Positions 10,193 to 20,364 of a stretch of DNA of 64,000 nt are shown one piece after another. Below the pieces are notes generated by a model that was given only the letters and a program-made list of their open reading frames with translations, did no database searches and was not told where the DNA came from. Source of the DNA: Xanthomonas hyacinthi (GTDB lineage Bacteria > Pseudomonadota > Gammaproteobacteria > Xanthomonadales > Xanthomonadaceae); the NCBI RefSeq assembly GCF_009769165.1, contig NZ_CP043476.1, forward strand, positions 3,045,001 through 3,109,000, given 5' to 3'. Each line of letters starts with the position of its first letter. The stretch's first letter is position 1. Both the position numbers and the translations under genes were made by a program.

Positions 10193-11267
10193 ACTGTCCC
10201 GCTGGCTGCAGCAGCTGGAGAGCCTGTTCGGGCTGTTCGGCTACCTCACCTTCCGCGGCATCCTCGCGGCGCTGACCTCGCTGTTCCTGTCGCTGTGGCT
10301 GGGCCCGGCGGTGATCCGCAAGCTGGCGCAGTTCAAGGGCGGCCAGCCGATCCGCCAGGACGGCCCGCAGAGCCATTTCTCCAAGGCCGGCACGCCGACC
10401 ATGGGCGGCTCGATGATCCTGCTGACCGTGCTGCTGTCGGTGCTGCTGTGGGGCGACCTGCGCAACCGCTACGTGTGGCTGGTGCTGGCGGTGATGCTGG
10501 CGTTCGGCGTGATCGGCTGGTACGACGACTGGATCAAGATCGTGCGCCGCGACCCGAACGGGCTGAAGTCGCGCTGGAAGTACCTGCTGCAGTCGATCTG
10601 CGGCCTGGCCGCCGGCCTGTTCCTGTACTACAGCGCCGACGTGCCGGCCGCGATCACCTTCTACATCCCGATGTTCAAGTCGATCGCGCTGCCGCTGGCC
10701 GGGATCAGCTTCGTCGCCATCGCCTACTTCTGGATCGTCGGCTTCTCCAACGCGGTCAACCTGACCGACGGCCTGGACGGGCTGGCGATCATGCCCACGG
10801 TGCTGGTGGCCTGCGCGCTGGGCGTGTTCGCCTACGCCTCGGGCAACGCGGTGTTCTCGGCCTATCTGAAAATTCCCTCGATCCCCGGCGCTGGCGAGTT
10901 GATCATCATCTGCGCGGCGATCGCCGGCGCGGGCCTGGGCTTTTTGTGGTTCAACACCTACCCGGCGATGGTGTTCATGGGCGACATCGGCGCGCTGGCG
11001 CTGGGTGCGGTGCTCGGCACCATCGCGGTGATCGTGCGCCAGGAACTGGTGCTGGTGATCATGGGCGGCGTGTTCGTGATCGAGACGCTGTCGGTGATGA
11101 TCCAGGTCGCCTCGTTCAAGCTCACCGGCAAGCGCGTGTTCCGCATGGCGCCGATCCACCACCACTTCGAGCTGAAGGGCTGGCCCGAGCCGCGGGTGAT
11201 CGTACGCTTCTGGATCATCTCGGTGGTGCTGGTGCTGGTCGGCCTGGCCACGTTGAAGGTGCGCTGA
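10182..11267 (+). CDS. mraY: Phospho-MurNAc-pentapeptide transferase MraY
   Basis: A 361-residue polytopic inner-membrane enzyme that transfers phospho-MurNAc-pentapeptide to undecaprenyl phosphate, making lipid I. Motifs include [18 protein letters not shown], the [13 protein letters not shown] catalytic segment, [13 protein letters not shown] and the APIHHHFEL loop. About ten hydrophobic helices are apparent. The start overlaps the murF end by 11 bases. The stop and the ftsW start share a base (TGATG), leaving no room for murD, which follows mraY in most gammaproteobacteria. Confidence 0.97.
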   Translation: MLLELSRWLQQLESLFGLFGYLTFRGILAALTSLFLSLWLGPAVIRKLAQFKGGQPIRQDGPQSHFSKAGTPTMGGSMILLTVLLSVLLWGDLRNRYVWLVLAVMLAFGVIGWYDDWIKIVRRDPNGLKSRWKYLLQSICGLAAGLFLYYSADVPAAITFYIPMFKSIALPLAGISFVAIAYFWIVGFSNAVNLTDGLDGLAIMPTVLVACALGVFAYASGNAVFSAYLKIPSIPGAGELIIICAAIAGAGLGFLWFNTYPAMVFMGDIGALALGAVLGTIAVIVRQELVLVIMGGVFVIETLSVMIQVASFKLTGKRVFRMAPIHHHFELKGWPEPRVIVRFWIISVVLVLVGLATLKVR

Positions 11268-12586
11268 TGAACGACACCGCACACCAGGCGACCCGACTCG
11301 AGGCCATCGGCGGCCGCTACGACCCGTGGCTGCTCGGCGCCGTGGTGGCGCTGGCCTCGCTGGGCGTGGTGATGGTCGGTTCCAGCTCGATCGAGCTGAC
11401 CGTCAGCCCGTTCTACTACCTGACCCGGCACCTGCTGTTCCTGGCCGGCGGCATCGGCCTGGCGATCTGGACGATGCGCACCGAGCTGAAGAACATCGAG
11501 CAGTACAACCAGCTGTTGCTGCTGGCCTGCTTCGGCCTGCTGATCGTGGTGTTCGTGCCCGGGCTGGGCAGCAGCGTCAACGGCGCGCGGCGCTGGATCA
11601 ACCTGGGCATCTCCAAGTTCCAGACCGTGGAAGCGGTCAAGGTGCTGTACATCGTGTGGCTGTCCAGCTATCTGGTGCGCTTCCGCGACGAGGTCAACGC
11701 GACCTGGCCGGCGATGCTCAAGCCGCTGGGCGTGGCGGTGGCGCTGGTCGGCCTGCTGCTGTTGCAGCCGGACTTCGGTTCCTCCACGCTGCTGCTGGCG
11801 ATCACCGCCGGCATGCTGGTGCTGGGCGGGGTCAACCTGCCGCGCATGTCGATGCCGATCGTGATCGGCCTGCCGGTGTTCGCCTTCATCGCGATCCTGG
11901 AACCCTACCGCCTGCGCCGCATCACCTCGTTCCTGGACCCGTGGGCCGACCAGCTCGGCTCCGGCTACCAGCTGTCCAACGCGCTGATGGCGGTGGGCCG
12001 CGGCGAACTGTTCGGGGTCGGCCTGGGCGGCTCGGTGCAGAAGCTCAATTACCTGCCGGAAGCGCACACCGATTTCATCTTCTCGGTGATCGCCGAGGAG
12101 CTGGGCTTCACCGGCGTGTGCCTGATCATCGCGCTGTACGCGCTGCTGGTCGGGCGCGCGTTCTGGCTGGGCATGCGCTGCGTGGAAATGAAGCGCCACT
12201 TCTCCGGCTACATCGCCTTCGGCATCGGCCTGTGGATCAGCCTGCAGAGCTTCGTCTCGGTCGGCGTCAACCTGGGCATCCTGCCGACCAAGGGCCTGAC
12301 CCTGCCGCTGATTTCCGCCGGCGGTTCCAGCGTGCTGATGACCTGCGTGGCGATGGGTCTGCTGCTGCGCGTGTCCTACGAACTCGACCGTGCCGAGCGC
12401 CAGGTGGCGCGGGTGCGCAGCGACGCCGCGCCGGTCAGGCAGACCGTGGACAGCGCCGAGGACCTGCAGGCCGCGCGCGAGGCCAGCGCCAGCGCGGTGG
12501 CCGCGGCGATCCAGGCCGGCACCCCGGCGCGCGGCACCAGCCGCATGCAGCCGCGGGTCGAGCCGACCTTCGGGAGGCTGGGATGA
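11267..12586 (+). CDS. ftsW: Peptidoglycan glycosyltransferase FtsW
   Basis: A 439-residue SEDS-family integral membrane glycosyltransferase that polymerises septal glycan from lipid II together with FtsI. It shows a multi-helix pattern with the SEDS signatures GARRWINLG near residue 107, the [17 protein letters not shown] segment and [10 protein letters not shown]. It ends with a conserved [13 protein letters not shown] stretch. The C-terminal ~60 residues are soluble and Ala-rich. The ATG is shared with the mraY stop (TGATG), and the stop overlaps murG by four bases. Confidence 0.96.
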   Translation: MNDTAHQATRLEAIGGRYDPWLLGAVVALASLGVVMVGSSSIELTVSPFYYLTRHLLFLAGGIGLAIWTMRTELKNIEQYNQLLLLACFGLLIVVFVPGLGSSVNGARRWINLGISKFQTVEAVKVLYIVWLSSYLVRFRDEVNATWPAMLKPLGVAVALVGLLLLQPDFGSSTLLLAITAGMLVLGGVNLPRMSMPIVIGLPVFAFIAILEPYRLRRITSFLDPWADQLGSGYQLSNALMAVGRGELFGVGLGGSVQKLNYLPEAHTDFIFSVIAEELGFTGVCLIIALYALLVGRAFWLGMRCVEMKRHFSGYIAFGIGLWISLQSFVSVGVNLGILPTKGLTLPLISAGGSSVLMTCVAMGLLLRVSYELDRAERQVARVRSDAAPVRQTVDSAEDLQAAREASASAVAAAIQAGTPARGTSRMQPRVEPTFGRLG

Positions 12587-13878
12587 GTGTGTATGCGAAT
12601 CCCTCGCAAAAGCCCGCACATCCATGTGCGGGGACCGAACAAGGCGAAAGCCGCCCGGTGATGATCCTGGCCGGTGGCACCGGCGGGCACATCTTCCCGG
12701 CGCTGGCGGTGGCCAAGGTGCTGCGCGCGCGCGGCGTGCCGGTGGTCTGGCTGGGCGCGGCCGGGCGCATGGAAACGCAACTGGTGCCGCAGCATGGCAT
12801 CGAGATCGACACCATCGAGATCGGCGGCCTGCGCGGCAAGGGCGCATTGGCACTGTTCGGCGCGCCGCTGCGGGTCATGCGCGCGATCCGCGCCGCCGGC
12901 TTCGTGCTGCGCCGGCGTATGCCGCGCGCGGTGGTCAGCTTCGGCGGCTTCGCCGCCGGCCCCGGCGGCATCGCCGCGCGCCTGATGAAACTGCCGCTGC
13001 TGGTGCACGAACAGAACCGCGCGCCGGGCCTGACCAACAAGGTGCTGTCGCGCGTGGCACGGCGCGTGCTGACCGGGTTCCCGGGCAGCTTCGCCGCACG
13101 CGAGGAAGCGGTGGGCAATCCGGTGCGCGCCGAGATCGCCGCGCTGGCGCCGCCGGCGCAGCGCTTGGCCGCGCGCGACGGCGCGGTGCGCCTGCTGGTG
13201 CTCGGCGGCAGCCAGGGCGCGCGCGCGCTGAACCAGGCGCTGCCGCGCGCGCTGGCCGCGCTCGGCGCGCAGGTCGAAGTGCGCCACCAGTGCGGCGAGA
13301 AACTGCGCGACGAAGCGGCCCAGGCCTATGCCGAGGCCGGCGTCGCCGCCAGCGTCGAAGCCTTCATCGGCGACATGGCCGCCGCCTATGCCTGGGCCGA
13401 CCTGATCGTGTGCCGCGCCGGTGCCTCGACCCTGGCCGAACTGTGCGCGGTCGGCATCGGCAGCGTGCTGGTGCCGTTCGCCGCCGCGGTCGACGACCAC
13501 CAGACCCGCAACGCCGAATACCTGGTCGAGCGCGGCGCCGCCGTGCTGCTGAAGCAGGACGCCGCGCTGGCGACCAATCTGCAGGGCGTGCTGCGCGACC
13601 TGCTCGGCAACCCCGCGCGGCGTCTGTCCATGGCCGAGGCCGCGCGCAGCCTGGCCAAGCCGGATGCGGCCGAGCGCATTGCCGACATCATTCTTGAAGA
13701 GGCTGGGAATGGGATGTCGGGAATGGGGAATGGGTACAAGCCAGATCAAAAGCAGGAACACACAGTGATGCACGCAGACACGAGCACACGGCAGGCACGA
13801 GCCGCCGTCGGCGCTTCGCTTTTCCCGATTCCCGATTCCCGATTCCCCATTCCCGCCTCCGCAGGAGGCAAACAATGA
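12583..13878 (+). CDS. murG: UDP-GlcNAc:lipid I transferase MurG with repeat-encoded tail
   Basis: A GT28 glycosyltransferase making lipid II on the inner face of the membrane. The [15 protein letters not shown] motif starts near residue 30, with [27 protein letters not shown] and [12 protein letters not shown] following. The body ends near [13 protein letters not shown] about residue 374. The remaining ~58 residues come from a heptamer inverted-repeat element (NGMSGMGNG ... [13 protein letters not shown]). The first 27 residues before [10 protein letters not shown] are not family-like, so the true start could be an internal codon. The frame overlaps murC by four bases. Confidence 0.94.
   Translation: MSVYANPSQKPAHPCAGTEQGESRPVMILAGGTGGHIFPALAVAKVLRARGVPVVWLGAAGRMETQLVPQHGIEIDTIEIGGLRGKGALALFGAPLRVMRAIRAAGFVLRRRMPRAVVSFGGFAAGPGGIAARLMKLPLLVHEQNRAPGLTNKVLSRVARRVLTGFPGSFAAREEAVGNPVRAEIAALAPPAQRLAARDGAVRLLVLGGSQGARALNQALPRALAALGAQVEVRHQCGEKLRDEAAQAYAEAGVAASVEAFIGDMAAAYAWADLIVCRAGASTLAELCAVGIGSVLVPFAAAVDDHQTRNAEYLVERGAAVLLKQDAALATNLQGVLRDLLGNPARRLSMAEAARSLAKPDAAERIADIILEEAGNGMSGMGNGYKPDQKQEHTVMHADTSTRQARAAVGASLFPIPDSRFPIPASAGGKQ
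13702..13855 (+). repeat. Heptamer inverted-repeat element, copy 3 (murG 3' end)
   Basis: The left arm (13702-13735) is GGGAATG heptamers, with one interrupted unit. The right arm (13822-13855) is ATTCCCG/ATTCCCC heptamers. The ~85-base loop begins CAAGCCAGATCAAAAGC. The element is translated as the MurG tail and ends ~20 bases before murC, so it also contributes the sequence upstream of the murC start. Confidence 0.85.
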
Positions 13879-15311
13879 TCCGCCGCCTCCACGACACCGG
13901 CGACCTGGTCCGCGCGTTTCCGCGCGTGCACTTCGTCGGCATCGGCGGCACCGGCATGAGCGGGATCGCCGAGGTCATGCTGACCCTGGGCTACGAGGTG
14001 TCCGGGTCGGACAACGCCGACAACGCGGCGACGCGGCGCCTGGTCACGCTCGGCGCGCGGGTGATGCGCGGGCACTCGGCGGCCAACGTGCTCGGCACCG
14101 ACTGCGTGGTGGTGTCCAGCGCGATCCGCGACGACAACCCGGAACTGATGGAGGCGCGCAGCCAGCGCATCCCGATCATGCCGCGCGCGGCGATGCTGGC
14201 CGAGCTGATGCGCTTCCGCCGTGGCATCGCGGTGGCCGGCACGCATGGCAAGACCACCACCACCAGCCTGGCCGCGGCGGTGCTCAGCGAAGGCGGGCTG
14301 GACCCGACCTTCGTGATCGGCGGCCAGCTGCTCGCCGCCGGCGCCAACGCCAAGCTCGGCGGCGGCCAGTGGCTGGTCGCCGAGGCCGACGAGAGCGACG
14401 GCAGCTTCCTGCGCCTGAATCCGCTGATCTCGGTGATCACCAACATCGACGCCGATCATCTGGAGAACTACGGCAACGATTTCGCCCGAGTGCAGGCCGC
14501 GTTCGCCGAATTCCTGCAGCGCCTGCCGTTCTACGGCCTGGCCGTGCTGTGCATCGACGATCCGGAAGTGGCCGCGCTGGCCGCCAAGACCCCGCGCCAC
14601 GTGATGAGCTACGGCCTCAGCGAGAACGCCGACGTGCGCGCCGAGGACGTGGTCCAGGACGGCTCGCGCATGCGCTTCACCCTGCGCCTGCCGGAAGGCA
14701 GCAGCACGCCGGTGACGCTGGCGCTGCCGGGCCGGCACAACGTGCTCAACGCGCTGGCCGCCGCGGCGATCGGCTGGCAGCTGGGCGTGGCGCCTGAGGC
14801 GATCGCCAGTGCGCTGCAGAGCTTCGCCGGCATCGGCCGCCGCTTCAACGACCTGGGCGAAGTGGTCACCGCTAGCGGCGCGCGCGTGCGCCTGGTCGAC
14901 GACTACGGCCACCATCCGCGCGAACTGGCCGCGGTGTTCGCCGCCGCGCGCGGCGGCTGGCCGGACAAGCGCCTGGTGGTCGCGTTCCAGCCGCACCGCT
15001 ACAGCCGCACCCGCGACCAGTTCGATGCCTTCGCCGCGGTGCTGTCGGAAGTGGACGCGTTGGTCCTGAGCGAGGTCTACCCGGCCGGCGAAGCGCCGAT
15101 CCCCGGCGCCGACGCGCGCGCGCTGGCGCGCGCGATCCGTGCGCGCGGGCGCAGCGAGCCGGTGGTGGTCGGACAGATTTCCCAGCTCGCCGAGGTGCTG
15201 CCGGACGTGCTGCAGGACGGCGACCTGCTGTTGATGATGGGCGCCGGCGACATCGGCTACGTGGCCCAGCACATCGCCCGGGACGGCTTCGGCGGCGGAG
15301 CCAAGCCATGA
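13875..15311 (+). CDS. murC: UDP-N-acetylmuramate--L-alanine ligase MurC
   Basis: A 478-residue first amino-acid-adding Mur ligase. The N-terminal Rossmann motif [16 protein letters not shown] is near residue 17 and the ATP loop [13 protein letters not shown] near 120. EADESDGSF and [12 protein letters not shown] follow, and [11 protein letters not shown] lies in the C-terminal domain. Length and motif order are normal for MurC. The ATG follows GGAGGC, a good ribosome-binding site located in the tail of the preceding repeat element. The stop overlaps ddl by four bases. Confidence 0.97.
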   Translation: MIRRLHDTGDLVRAFPRVHFVGIGGTGMSGIAEVMLTLGYEVSGSDNADNAATRRLVTLGARVMRGHSAANVLGTDCVVVSSAIRDDNPELMEARSQRIPIMPRAAMLAELMRFRRGIAVAGTHGKTTTTSLAAAVLSEGGLDPTFVIGGQLLAAGANAKLGGGQWLVAEADESDGSFLRLNPLISVITNIDADHLENYGNDFARVQAAFAEFLQRLPFYGLAVLCIDDPEVAALAAKTPRHVMSYGLSENADVRAEDVVQDGSRMRFTLRLPEGSSTPVTLALPGRHNVLNALAAAAIGWQLGVAPEAIASALQSFAGIGRRFNDLGEVVTASGARVRLVDDYGHHPRELAAVFAAARGGWPDKRLVVAFQPHRYSRTRDQFDAFAAVLSEVDALVLSEVYPAGEAPIPGADARALARAIRARGRSEPVVVGQISQLAEVLPDVLQDGDLLLMMGAGDIGYVAQHIARDGFGGGAKP

Positions 15312-16267
15312 GCGCGCCGAACTTCCCGCCGCCGCGGCACACCGACCCGGCCGTGTTCGGCCGCGTCGCGGTGCTGCTCGGCGGCACCTCCAGCGAACGT
15401 GAGGTATCGCTGGATTCGGGCCGCAACGTGCTCGAGGCGCTGCGCGCGCGCGGCGTCGATGCGGTCGCCGTGGACGGCATTGCGGCACTGGCGCAGGCGC
15501 TGGTGGACAAGCGCTTCGATCGCGTGTTCAACGTGCTGCACGGCCACAACGGCGGCGGCGAAGACGGCATCGTGCAGGGCCTGATGGACGCGTTCGGGGT
15601 GCCCTACACCGGCTCGTCGGTGCTCGGCTCGGCGCTGAGCATGGACAAGGTGCGGACCAAGCAGGTGTGGCTGGCGCTGGGCCTGCCGACCCCGCGCTAC
15701 GTGCGCCTGGCGGCGACCGCGCAGGCGCCGGCGATCCGCGCCGCGGCCGAGCAACTGGGCCTGCCGGTGATCGTCAAGCCGGCCAACGAAGGCTCCAGCG
15801 TCGGCGTCACCCGCGTGTTCGAGCCGGCGCAGCTGGATGCGGCGGTGGCGCTGGCCGCGCGCTACGACGGCGAGCTGCTGATGGAGCAGATGATCGTCGG
15901 CGACGAATTGACCGTGGCCATCCTCGGCGACACCGCACTGCCGTCGATCCGCATCGTGCCCAAGGGCCAGTGGTACGACTACCACGCCAAGTACGTGGCC
16001 GAGGACACCCAGTACCTGTGCCCGGGCCTGGACGGCGAGGACGAGCGCGCCCTGGGCGAGCTCGCGCTGGACGCGTTCCGCGCCGCCGGCTGCCACGGCT
16101 GGGGCCGCGTCGACCTGATGCGCGACGGCGCCAGCGGCGATTTCGCGCTGCTGGAAGCCAACACCGCGCCGGGCATGACCAGCCACTCGCTGGTACCCAA
16201 GGCCGCACGCCAGGCCGGCATCGGCTTCGAAGAACTGGTGTGGCGCGTGCTGGAGCAGACGCTGTGA
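15308..16267 (+). CDS. ddl: D-alanine--D-alanine ligase
   Basis: A 319-residue ATP-grasp enzyme making D-Ala-D-Ala for MurF. It shows [19 protein letters not shown] near residue 18, [18 protein letters not shown], the [17 protein letters not shown]-binding loop and the metal-binding [19 protein letters not shown] end. This is a DdlB-type gene by position in the dcw cluster. It overlaps murC by four bases and is followed by a non-coding heptamer element before ftsQ. Confidence 0.96.
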   Translation: MSAPNFPPPRHTDPAVFGRVAVLLGGTSSEREVSLDSGRNVLEALRARGVDAVAVDGIAALAQALVDKRFDRVFNVLHGHNGGGEDGIVQGLMDAFGVPYTGSSVLGSALSMDKVRTKQVWLALGLPTPRYVRLAATAQAPAIRAAAEQLGLPVIVKPANEGSSVGVTRVFEPAQLDAAVALAARYDGELLMEQMIVGDELTVAILGDTALPSIRIVPKGQWYDYHAKYVAEDTQYLCPGLDGEDERALGELALDAFRAAGCHGWGRVDLMRDGASGDFALLEANTAPGMTSHSLVPKAARQAGIGFEELVWRVLEQTL

Positions 16268-16370
16268 AGCTGGGAATCGGGAATCGGGAAAGGGGAATGG
16301 GGAAGAGCGGTGCGCTGTGCGCGCCGGCTTTCGCGTTGCCGATTCCCCTTTCCCGATTCCCCATTCCCGC
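16268..16370 (+). repeat. Heptamer inverted-repeat element, copy 4 (ddl-ftsQ spacer)
   Basis: Left-arm heptamers (GGGAATCGGGAATCGGGAAA) begin at 16270, right after the ddl stop. The right arm (about 16340-16368) is ATTCCCC/TTTCCCG heptamers. The short loop contains AGAGCGGTGCGC. This copy fills almost the entire spacer and is not translated as part of ddl or ftsQ. Confidence 0.85.
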
Positions 16371-16388
16371 GCACCGTGAGGTGCGCCG

Positions 16389-17231
16389 ATGACCGCCATC
16401 CTGCGCATCCTCGCCTGGCTGCTGGCACTGGCGCTGGTCGCGCTGCCGGTGGTGGCGGTGCTCAACGGCTGGGTCGGCGCCGAGCGCTGGCCGCTGAGCC
16501 GGCTGCAGGTCAGCGGCGATTTCAAGCGCGTGCCGGCCGAGCAGTTGCGCCAGGTGCTGCTGCCGTATGCGCGCCGTGGCTTCTTCGCGGTGCGCCTGCA
16601 GGATGCGCAGAACGCGATCGAGCGCCTGCCGTGGGTGGAAAGCGCGCGGGTGCGCAAGCGCTGGCCGGACGTGCTGGAAGTGCGCGTCACCGAACACCGC
16701 CCGTTCGCGCGCTGGGGCAGCGATCGCATGCTGTCCGAGCAGGGCCGCATCTTCGCGCTGCCGCGCGAGCTGCGCGGCATGGCGCTGCCGCAGCTGGCCG
16801 GGCCGGACGCCAAGGCGCAGGACGTGGTCGCGCTGTACAACGAATCGCGCGCGCTGTTCGCGCCGGCCGGGCTGCAGGTCGACGGCGTGGCGATGGACGC
16901 GCGCGGCAGCTGGTCGCTGCAGCTGGGCGACGGCGTGCAGGTCGTGGTCGGCCGCGACGACGCCCGCGCCCGCCTGGCGCGCTTCGCCCGCGTGCTGCCG
17001 CAACTGGCCACCCCGGAGCAGGCGCCGATCGCGCGCGCCGACCTGCGCTACACCAATGGATTCACCGTGGAGCGGGGAATCGAGAATCGGGAACCGGGAA
17101 TGGAGAAAAAGCCCACGGCTCCGACCCAGCACGCGCGCCATGCGGCATTGGCCGACCCTCCATCCCCGCGCATGAGCCCGCTCTTCCCCATTCCCCGTTC
17201 CCCCTTCTCTATTCCCGGCTCCAAGACATGA
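16389..17231 (+). CDS. ftsQ: Cell division protein FtsQ with repeat-encoded tail
   Basis: A 280-residue bitopic divisome protein. The N-terminal transmembrane helix spans residues ~5-27 (LRILAWLLALALVALPVVAV). A POTRA domain follows (LSRLQVSGDFKRVPAEQLR ... LPWVESARVRKRWPDVLEVRV), then the beta domain ending DLRYTNGFTVERG near residue 228. The last ~53 residues (IENREPGMEKK ... PLFPIPRSPFSIPG) derive from a heptamer element and are not conserved FtsQ. FtsQ scaffolds FtsL and FtsB. The end overlaps the ftsA ATG by four bases. Confidence 0.93.
   Translation: MTAILRILAWLLALALVALPVVAVLNGWVGAERWPLSRLQVSGDFKRVPAEQLRQVLLPYARRGFFAVRLQDAQNAIERLPWVESARVRKRWPDVLEVRVTEHRPFARWGSDRMLSEQGRIFALPRELRGMALPQLAGPDAKAQDVVALYNESRALFAPAGLQVDGVAMDARGSWSLQLGDGVQVVVGRDDARARLARFARVLPQLATPEQAPIARADLRYTNGFTVERGIENREPGMEKKPTAPTQHARHAALADPPSPRMSPLFPIPRSPFSIPGSKT
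17072..17219 (+). repeat. Heptamer inverted-repeat element, copy 5 (ftsQ 3' end)
   Basis: The left arm (17072-17103) has GGGAATCGAGAATCGGGAAC-type units. The right arm (17184-17219) has ATTCCCC/GTTCCCC units. The loop is ~80 bases. The arms are more diverged than in copies 1 and 3. The element is read in frame as the FtsQ tail. Confidence 0.8.
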
Positions 17232-18463
17232 ACCGCAAAGGCGACAAATCCCTCATCGTTGGACTGGACATCGGCACCTCCAAGGTCGTCGCGCTGGTCG
17301 GCGAGTATTCGCCCGGCAACCCGATCGAGGTGATCGGCATCGGTTCGCACGAATCGCGCGGGCTCAAGCGCGGCGTGGTGGTGGACATCGAATCCACCGT
17401 GCAGTCGATCCAGCGCGCGGTCGAGGAAGCGGAGCTGATGGCCGGCTGCGAGATCCGCTCGGTGTACGCGTCGATCTCCGGCAACCACGTGCAGTGCAAG
17501 AACTCGCCCGGGATCGTGCCGATCCGCGACGGCGAAGTGACCTGGAACGACCTGGACCGGGTGCTGGAAGCGGCCAAGGCGGTGGCGATCCCGGCCGACC
17601 AGCGCATCCTGCACGCGATCCCGCGCGAGTACGTGCTCGACGATTCGCAGGAAGGCATCCGCAATCCGGTCGGCATGACCGGCGTGCGCCTGGAGGTGCA
17701 CGCGCACCTGGTGGTGTGCGCGCAGTCGGCCGCGGCCAACATCAGCAAGTGCGTGCAGCGCTGCGGGCTGCAGGTGGATGATCTGATCCTGTCCTCGCTG
17801 GCGTCCTCGGTGGCGGTGCTGACCGCCGACGAGCGCGAGCTGGGCGTGGTGCTGGTCGACATGGGCGCCGGCACCACCGACCTGGCGGTGTTCGTGCAGG
17901 GCGCGATCTGCCACACCGCCTCGCTGCCGATCGCCGGCGACCACGTCACCAACGACATCGCGCACATGCTGCGCACGCCCACCCCGGAAGCCGAGCAGAT
18001 CAAGGTGCGCTACGCCTGCGCACTGGCGCAGCTGGCCACCGCCGAGGAAAGCATCCAGGTGCCGAGCGTCGGCGACCGCCCGCCGCGGCGCATGCCGCGC
18101 CATTCGCTGGCGCAGGCGGTGCAGGGCCGCTACGAGGAGATCTTCGAGATGGTGCAGGCCGAACTGCGCCGCTCCGGTTTCGAGGAGCTGGTGCGCGCCG
18201 GCATGGTGCTGACCGGCGGCGCCTCGAAGATGGAAGGCGTGGTCGAACTGGCCGAGGAAATGGTGCAGATGCCGGTGCGCGTGGGCATCCCGCAGCACGT
18301 CACCGGCCTGGGCGAAGTGGTCGGCAACCCGGTGCATGCCACCGGCGTGGGCCTGCTGCTGATGGGCAGCCAGATCGAACACCCACGGCGTCCGTCGCTG
18401 CCCACCGGGCGCGCCGGCAGCCTGTTCAAGAAATTGAAGAATTGGTATCGCGGCGAGTTTTGA
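17228..18463 (+). CDS. ftsA: Cell division protein FtsA
   Basis: A 411-residue actin-like ATPase that tethers FtsZ to the membrane. The phosphate-1 motif VGLDIGTSKVVALVGEY is near residue 12, the phosphate-2 motif VDMGAGTTDLAVF near 214, and an adenosine motif LTGGASKMEGVVELAEE near 330. The C-terminal amphipathic helix (AGSLFKKLKNWYRGEF) is the membrane-targeting sequence. The start overlaps the ftsQ stop. A ~300-base spacer separates it from ftsZ. Confidence 0.97.
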   Translation: MNRKGDKSLIVGLDIGTSKVVALVGEYSPGNPIEVIGIGSHESRGLKRGVVVDIESTVQSIQRAVEEAELMAGCEIRSVYASISGNHVQCKNSPGIVPIRDGEVTWNDLDRVLEAAKAVAIPADQRILHAIPREYVLDDSQEGIRNPVGMTGVRLEVHAHLVVCAQSAAANISKCVQRCGLQVDDLILSSLASSVAVLTADERELGVVLVDMGAGTTDLAVFVQGAICHTASLPIAGDHVTNDIAHMLRTPTPEAEQIKVRYACALAQLATAEESIQVPSVGDRPPRRMPRHSLAQAVQGRYEEIFEMVQAELRRSGFEELVRAGMVLTGGASKMEGVVELAEEMVQMPVRVGIPQHVTGLGEVVGNPVHATGVGLLLMGSQIEHPRRPSLPTGRAGSLFKKLKNWYRGEF

Positions 18464-18466
18464 CGG

Positions 18467-18749
18467 CCGGGAATGGTGAATCGGGAATTGGGAATGGGTA
18501 AGAGCAAAAGCAAAAAAAGCGGTGCTGCGGTGGAGATAGGTGGAGAGCGGTGAGAGAGAGACGATAAGCAAGGTTAGCTTTTTAGTGATTCCGCTGAGGA
18601 GCGGGCACGGGATTGGAGATGCGCTATTGCGATTCCCCATTCCCGATTTCCCACTCCCAGCTTTCAAACAACAACACTCGCTGAAATGCGGGTGTCGGGC
18701 CGGCGAACGGAGCGATCCGATTCCCCATTCCCGATTCCCCATTCACAGC
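18467..18749 (+). repeat. Heptamer inverted-repeat element, copy 6 (ftsA-ftsZ spacer, with extra right arm)
   Basis: The left arm (18467-18499) is GGGAATGGTGAATCGGGAAT-type. There are two right arms: 18629-18660 (ATTCCCC/ATTCCCG) and 18717-18749 (GATTCCCCATTCCCGATTCC). The loop begins TAAGAGCAAAAGCAAAAAAAGC. This occupies nearly the whole 303-base ftsA-ftsZ spacer and ends at the ftsZ ribosome-binding site (AAAGAGG). I did not find a convincing ftsZ promoter inside it. Confidence 0.8.
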
Positions 18750-18766
18750 TCAAAGAGGACACGGAC

Positions 18767-19987
18767 ATGGCGCATTTCGAACTGATTGAAAAGATGGCAC
18801 CCAACGCGGTAATCAAGGTGGTCGGCGTGGGCGGCGGCGGCGGCAACGCGGTCGCGCACATGGTCAGCAGCAGCGTGGACGGCGTGGAGTTCATCACCGC
18901 CAACACCGACTCGCAGGCGATCAAGAACTGCGGCGCCAAGCTGCAGCTGCAGCTCGGCACCAACGTCACCAAGGGCCTGGGCGCCGGCGCGAACCCGGAG
19001 GTTGGTCGTCAAGCAGCCCTGGAAGACCGCGAACGCATCATGGACGCGCTGCAGGGCGCGGACATGGTGTTTATCACCGCCGGGATGGGCGGCGGCACCG
19101 GCACCGGCGCCGCCCCCGTGGTCGCGCAGCTGGCCAAGGAGATGGGCATCCTGACCGTGGCCGTGGTCACCAAGCCGTTCCCGTTCGAAGGCCGCCGGCG
19201 CATGCAGGTGGCGCTGAAGGGCATCGAGGAACTGAGCCAGCATTGCGACTCGCTGATCACCATCCCGAATGAAAAACTGATCACCGTGCTCGGCCGCAAC
19301 GCCACCATGATCCAGGCGTTCCGCGCCGCCAACGACGTGCTGCAGGGCGCGGTGCAGGGCATCGCCGATTTGATCGTGCGTCCGGGCCTGATCAACGTCG
19401 ACTTCGCCGACGTGCGCACGGTGATGTCGGAAATGGGCCTGGCGATGATGGGCACCGGCTCGGCCCGCGGCGACGACCGCGCGCAGGCCGCGGCCGAAGC
19501 GGCGATCCAGAACCCGCTGCTGGACGACGTCAACCTGGCCGGCGCCAACGGCATCCTGGTCAACATCACCGCCGGTCCGGACTTCACCATGGCCGAGTTC
19601 GACGAGATCGGCCGCACCATCGAAGGTTTCGCCTCGGAAGACGCGACCGTCGTGGTCGGCACCGTGCTCGACCCGGACATGCAGGACGAAGTGCGCGTGA
19701 CCGTGGTCGCCACCGGCCTGAACCGTGCCGTGTCGCGCCAGACCCAGCGTCCGGAGCAGCGCGCGCCGATCAAGCTGGTGCGCAACGCCACCACCGGGCA
19801 GCCGGAATTCGGCGACTTCGAGCATGGCGGCGACGCCGTGTCCAAGGCGGTCGGCGGGGCGATGGGCCTGGGCCTGCGGCGTCCGAGCAGCGATGCGATG
19901 GGCGCGTCCGCGCCGGCACCGGCGGCGGCCGATCTGCCGAACGATTACCTGGACATTCCTGCGTTCCTGCGCCGCCAGGCCGACTGA
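18767..19987 (+). CDS. ftsZ: Cell division GTPase FtsZ
   Basis: A 406-residue tubulin homologue forming the Z ring. The GTP-binding signature [13 protein letters not shown] is near residue 108, with [14 protein letters not shown] near residue 19, [10 protein letters not shown] and the T7 loop [11 protein letters not shown]. After a variable linker rich in Ala/Pro, the conserved C-terminal peptide [14 protein letters not shown] ends the protein; FtsA and ZipA bind here. The start is the ATG preceded by AAAGAGG nine bases upstream. A terminator follows at about 20200. Confidence 0.98.
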   Translation: MAHFELIEKMAPNAVIKVVGVGGGGGNAVAHMVSSSVDGVEFITANTDSQAIKNCGAKLQLQLGTNVTKGLGAGANPEVGRQAALEDRERIMDALQGADMVFITAGMGGGTGTGAAPVVAQLAKEMGILTVAVVTKPFPFEGRRRMQVALKGIEELSQHCDSLITIPNEKLITVLGRNATMIQAFRAANDVLQGAVQGIADLIVRPGLINVDFADVRTVMSEMGLAMMGTGSARGDDRAQAAAEAAIQNPLLDDVNLAGANGILVNITAGPDFTMAEFDEIGRTIEGFASEDATVVVGTVLDPDMQDEVRVTVVATGLNRAVSRQTQRPEQRAPIKLVRNATTGQPEFGDFEHGGDAVSKAVGGAMGLGLRRPSSDAMGASAPAPAAADLPNDYLDIPAFLRRQAD

Positions 19988-20115
19988 TGCCGTCCCTGGC
20001 GCGACAGTGCGGCTTGCGGATGGCCCAGCCTGGCCATCCATGGCCAGGCGCGGGTCCGCGTGCGAAGCAGTGCTTCGCAAGCACGCCGCCCGCCCTGCGC
20101 CGCCAGGCCGACTGA
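19966..20115 (+). repeat. Direct repeat of the ftsZ stop region
   Basis: The 22-base sequence covering the last six sense codons and stop of ftsZ (19966-19987, CCTGCGCCGCCAGGCCGACT plus GA) recurs exactly at 20094-20115, 128 bases downstream in non-coding DNA. Otherwise the spacer 19988-20199 holds no recognisable gene. It looks like the scar of a local duplication or replication slippage. Confidence 0.7.
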
Positions 20116-20199
20116 CGCCTCGCCAGGCCGGGCTCTGCGCCGCCCGCAACACCGCCGATCGGGAGAGTGTTCGCCTGCTCGGCGCGCCGTGTCCTTTGC

Positions 20200-20228
20200 T
20201 GCCGGGTCGCCTCGACCCGGCAGGTTTT
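20200..20228 (+). terminator. Rho-independent terminator of ftsZ
   Basis: A 10-bp stem TGCCGGGTCG / CGACCCGGCA with a three-base loop is followed by GGTTTTT. It lies 213 bases after the ftsZ stop and separates the dcw operon from lpxC. Confidence 0.8.
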
Positions 20229-20284
20229 TGCGACCCCGACGCCGGCATCCGCCAGCGTTGCGCAAATGGGACGCTGTGACCGTA

Positions 20285-20316
20285 TTGTTAAAATTTGGCT
20301 AAGCGCGTGATATTCT
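20285..20316 (+). promoter_or_regulatory. Possible lpxC promoter
   Basis: An AT-rich patch with TTGTTA at 20285 and TATTCT at 20311 (20-base spacer, longer than ideal) lies 49 bases before lpxC and after the ftsZ terminator. A promoter is expected here; the exact hexamers are uncertain. Confidence 0.4.
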
Positions 20317-20364
20317 CAATCCCGTTCAGTTCCCGTCTGAGCGGACGTTCCCAGACTGCCTCCC

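Noticed and set aside
10146..11282. Minus-strand frames opposite mraY and similar His/Gln/Arg-rich frames along the dcw cluster
   Set aside because: Shadow frames produced by codon bias; no start signals or recognisable domains.
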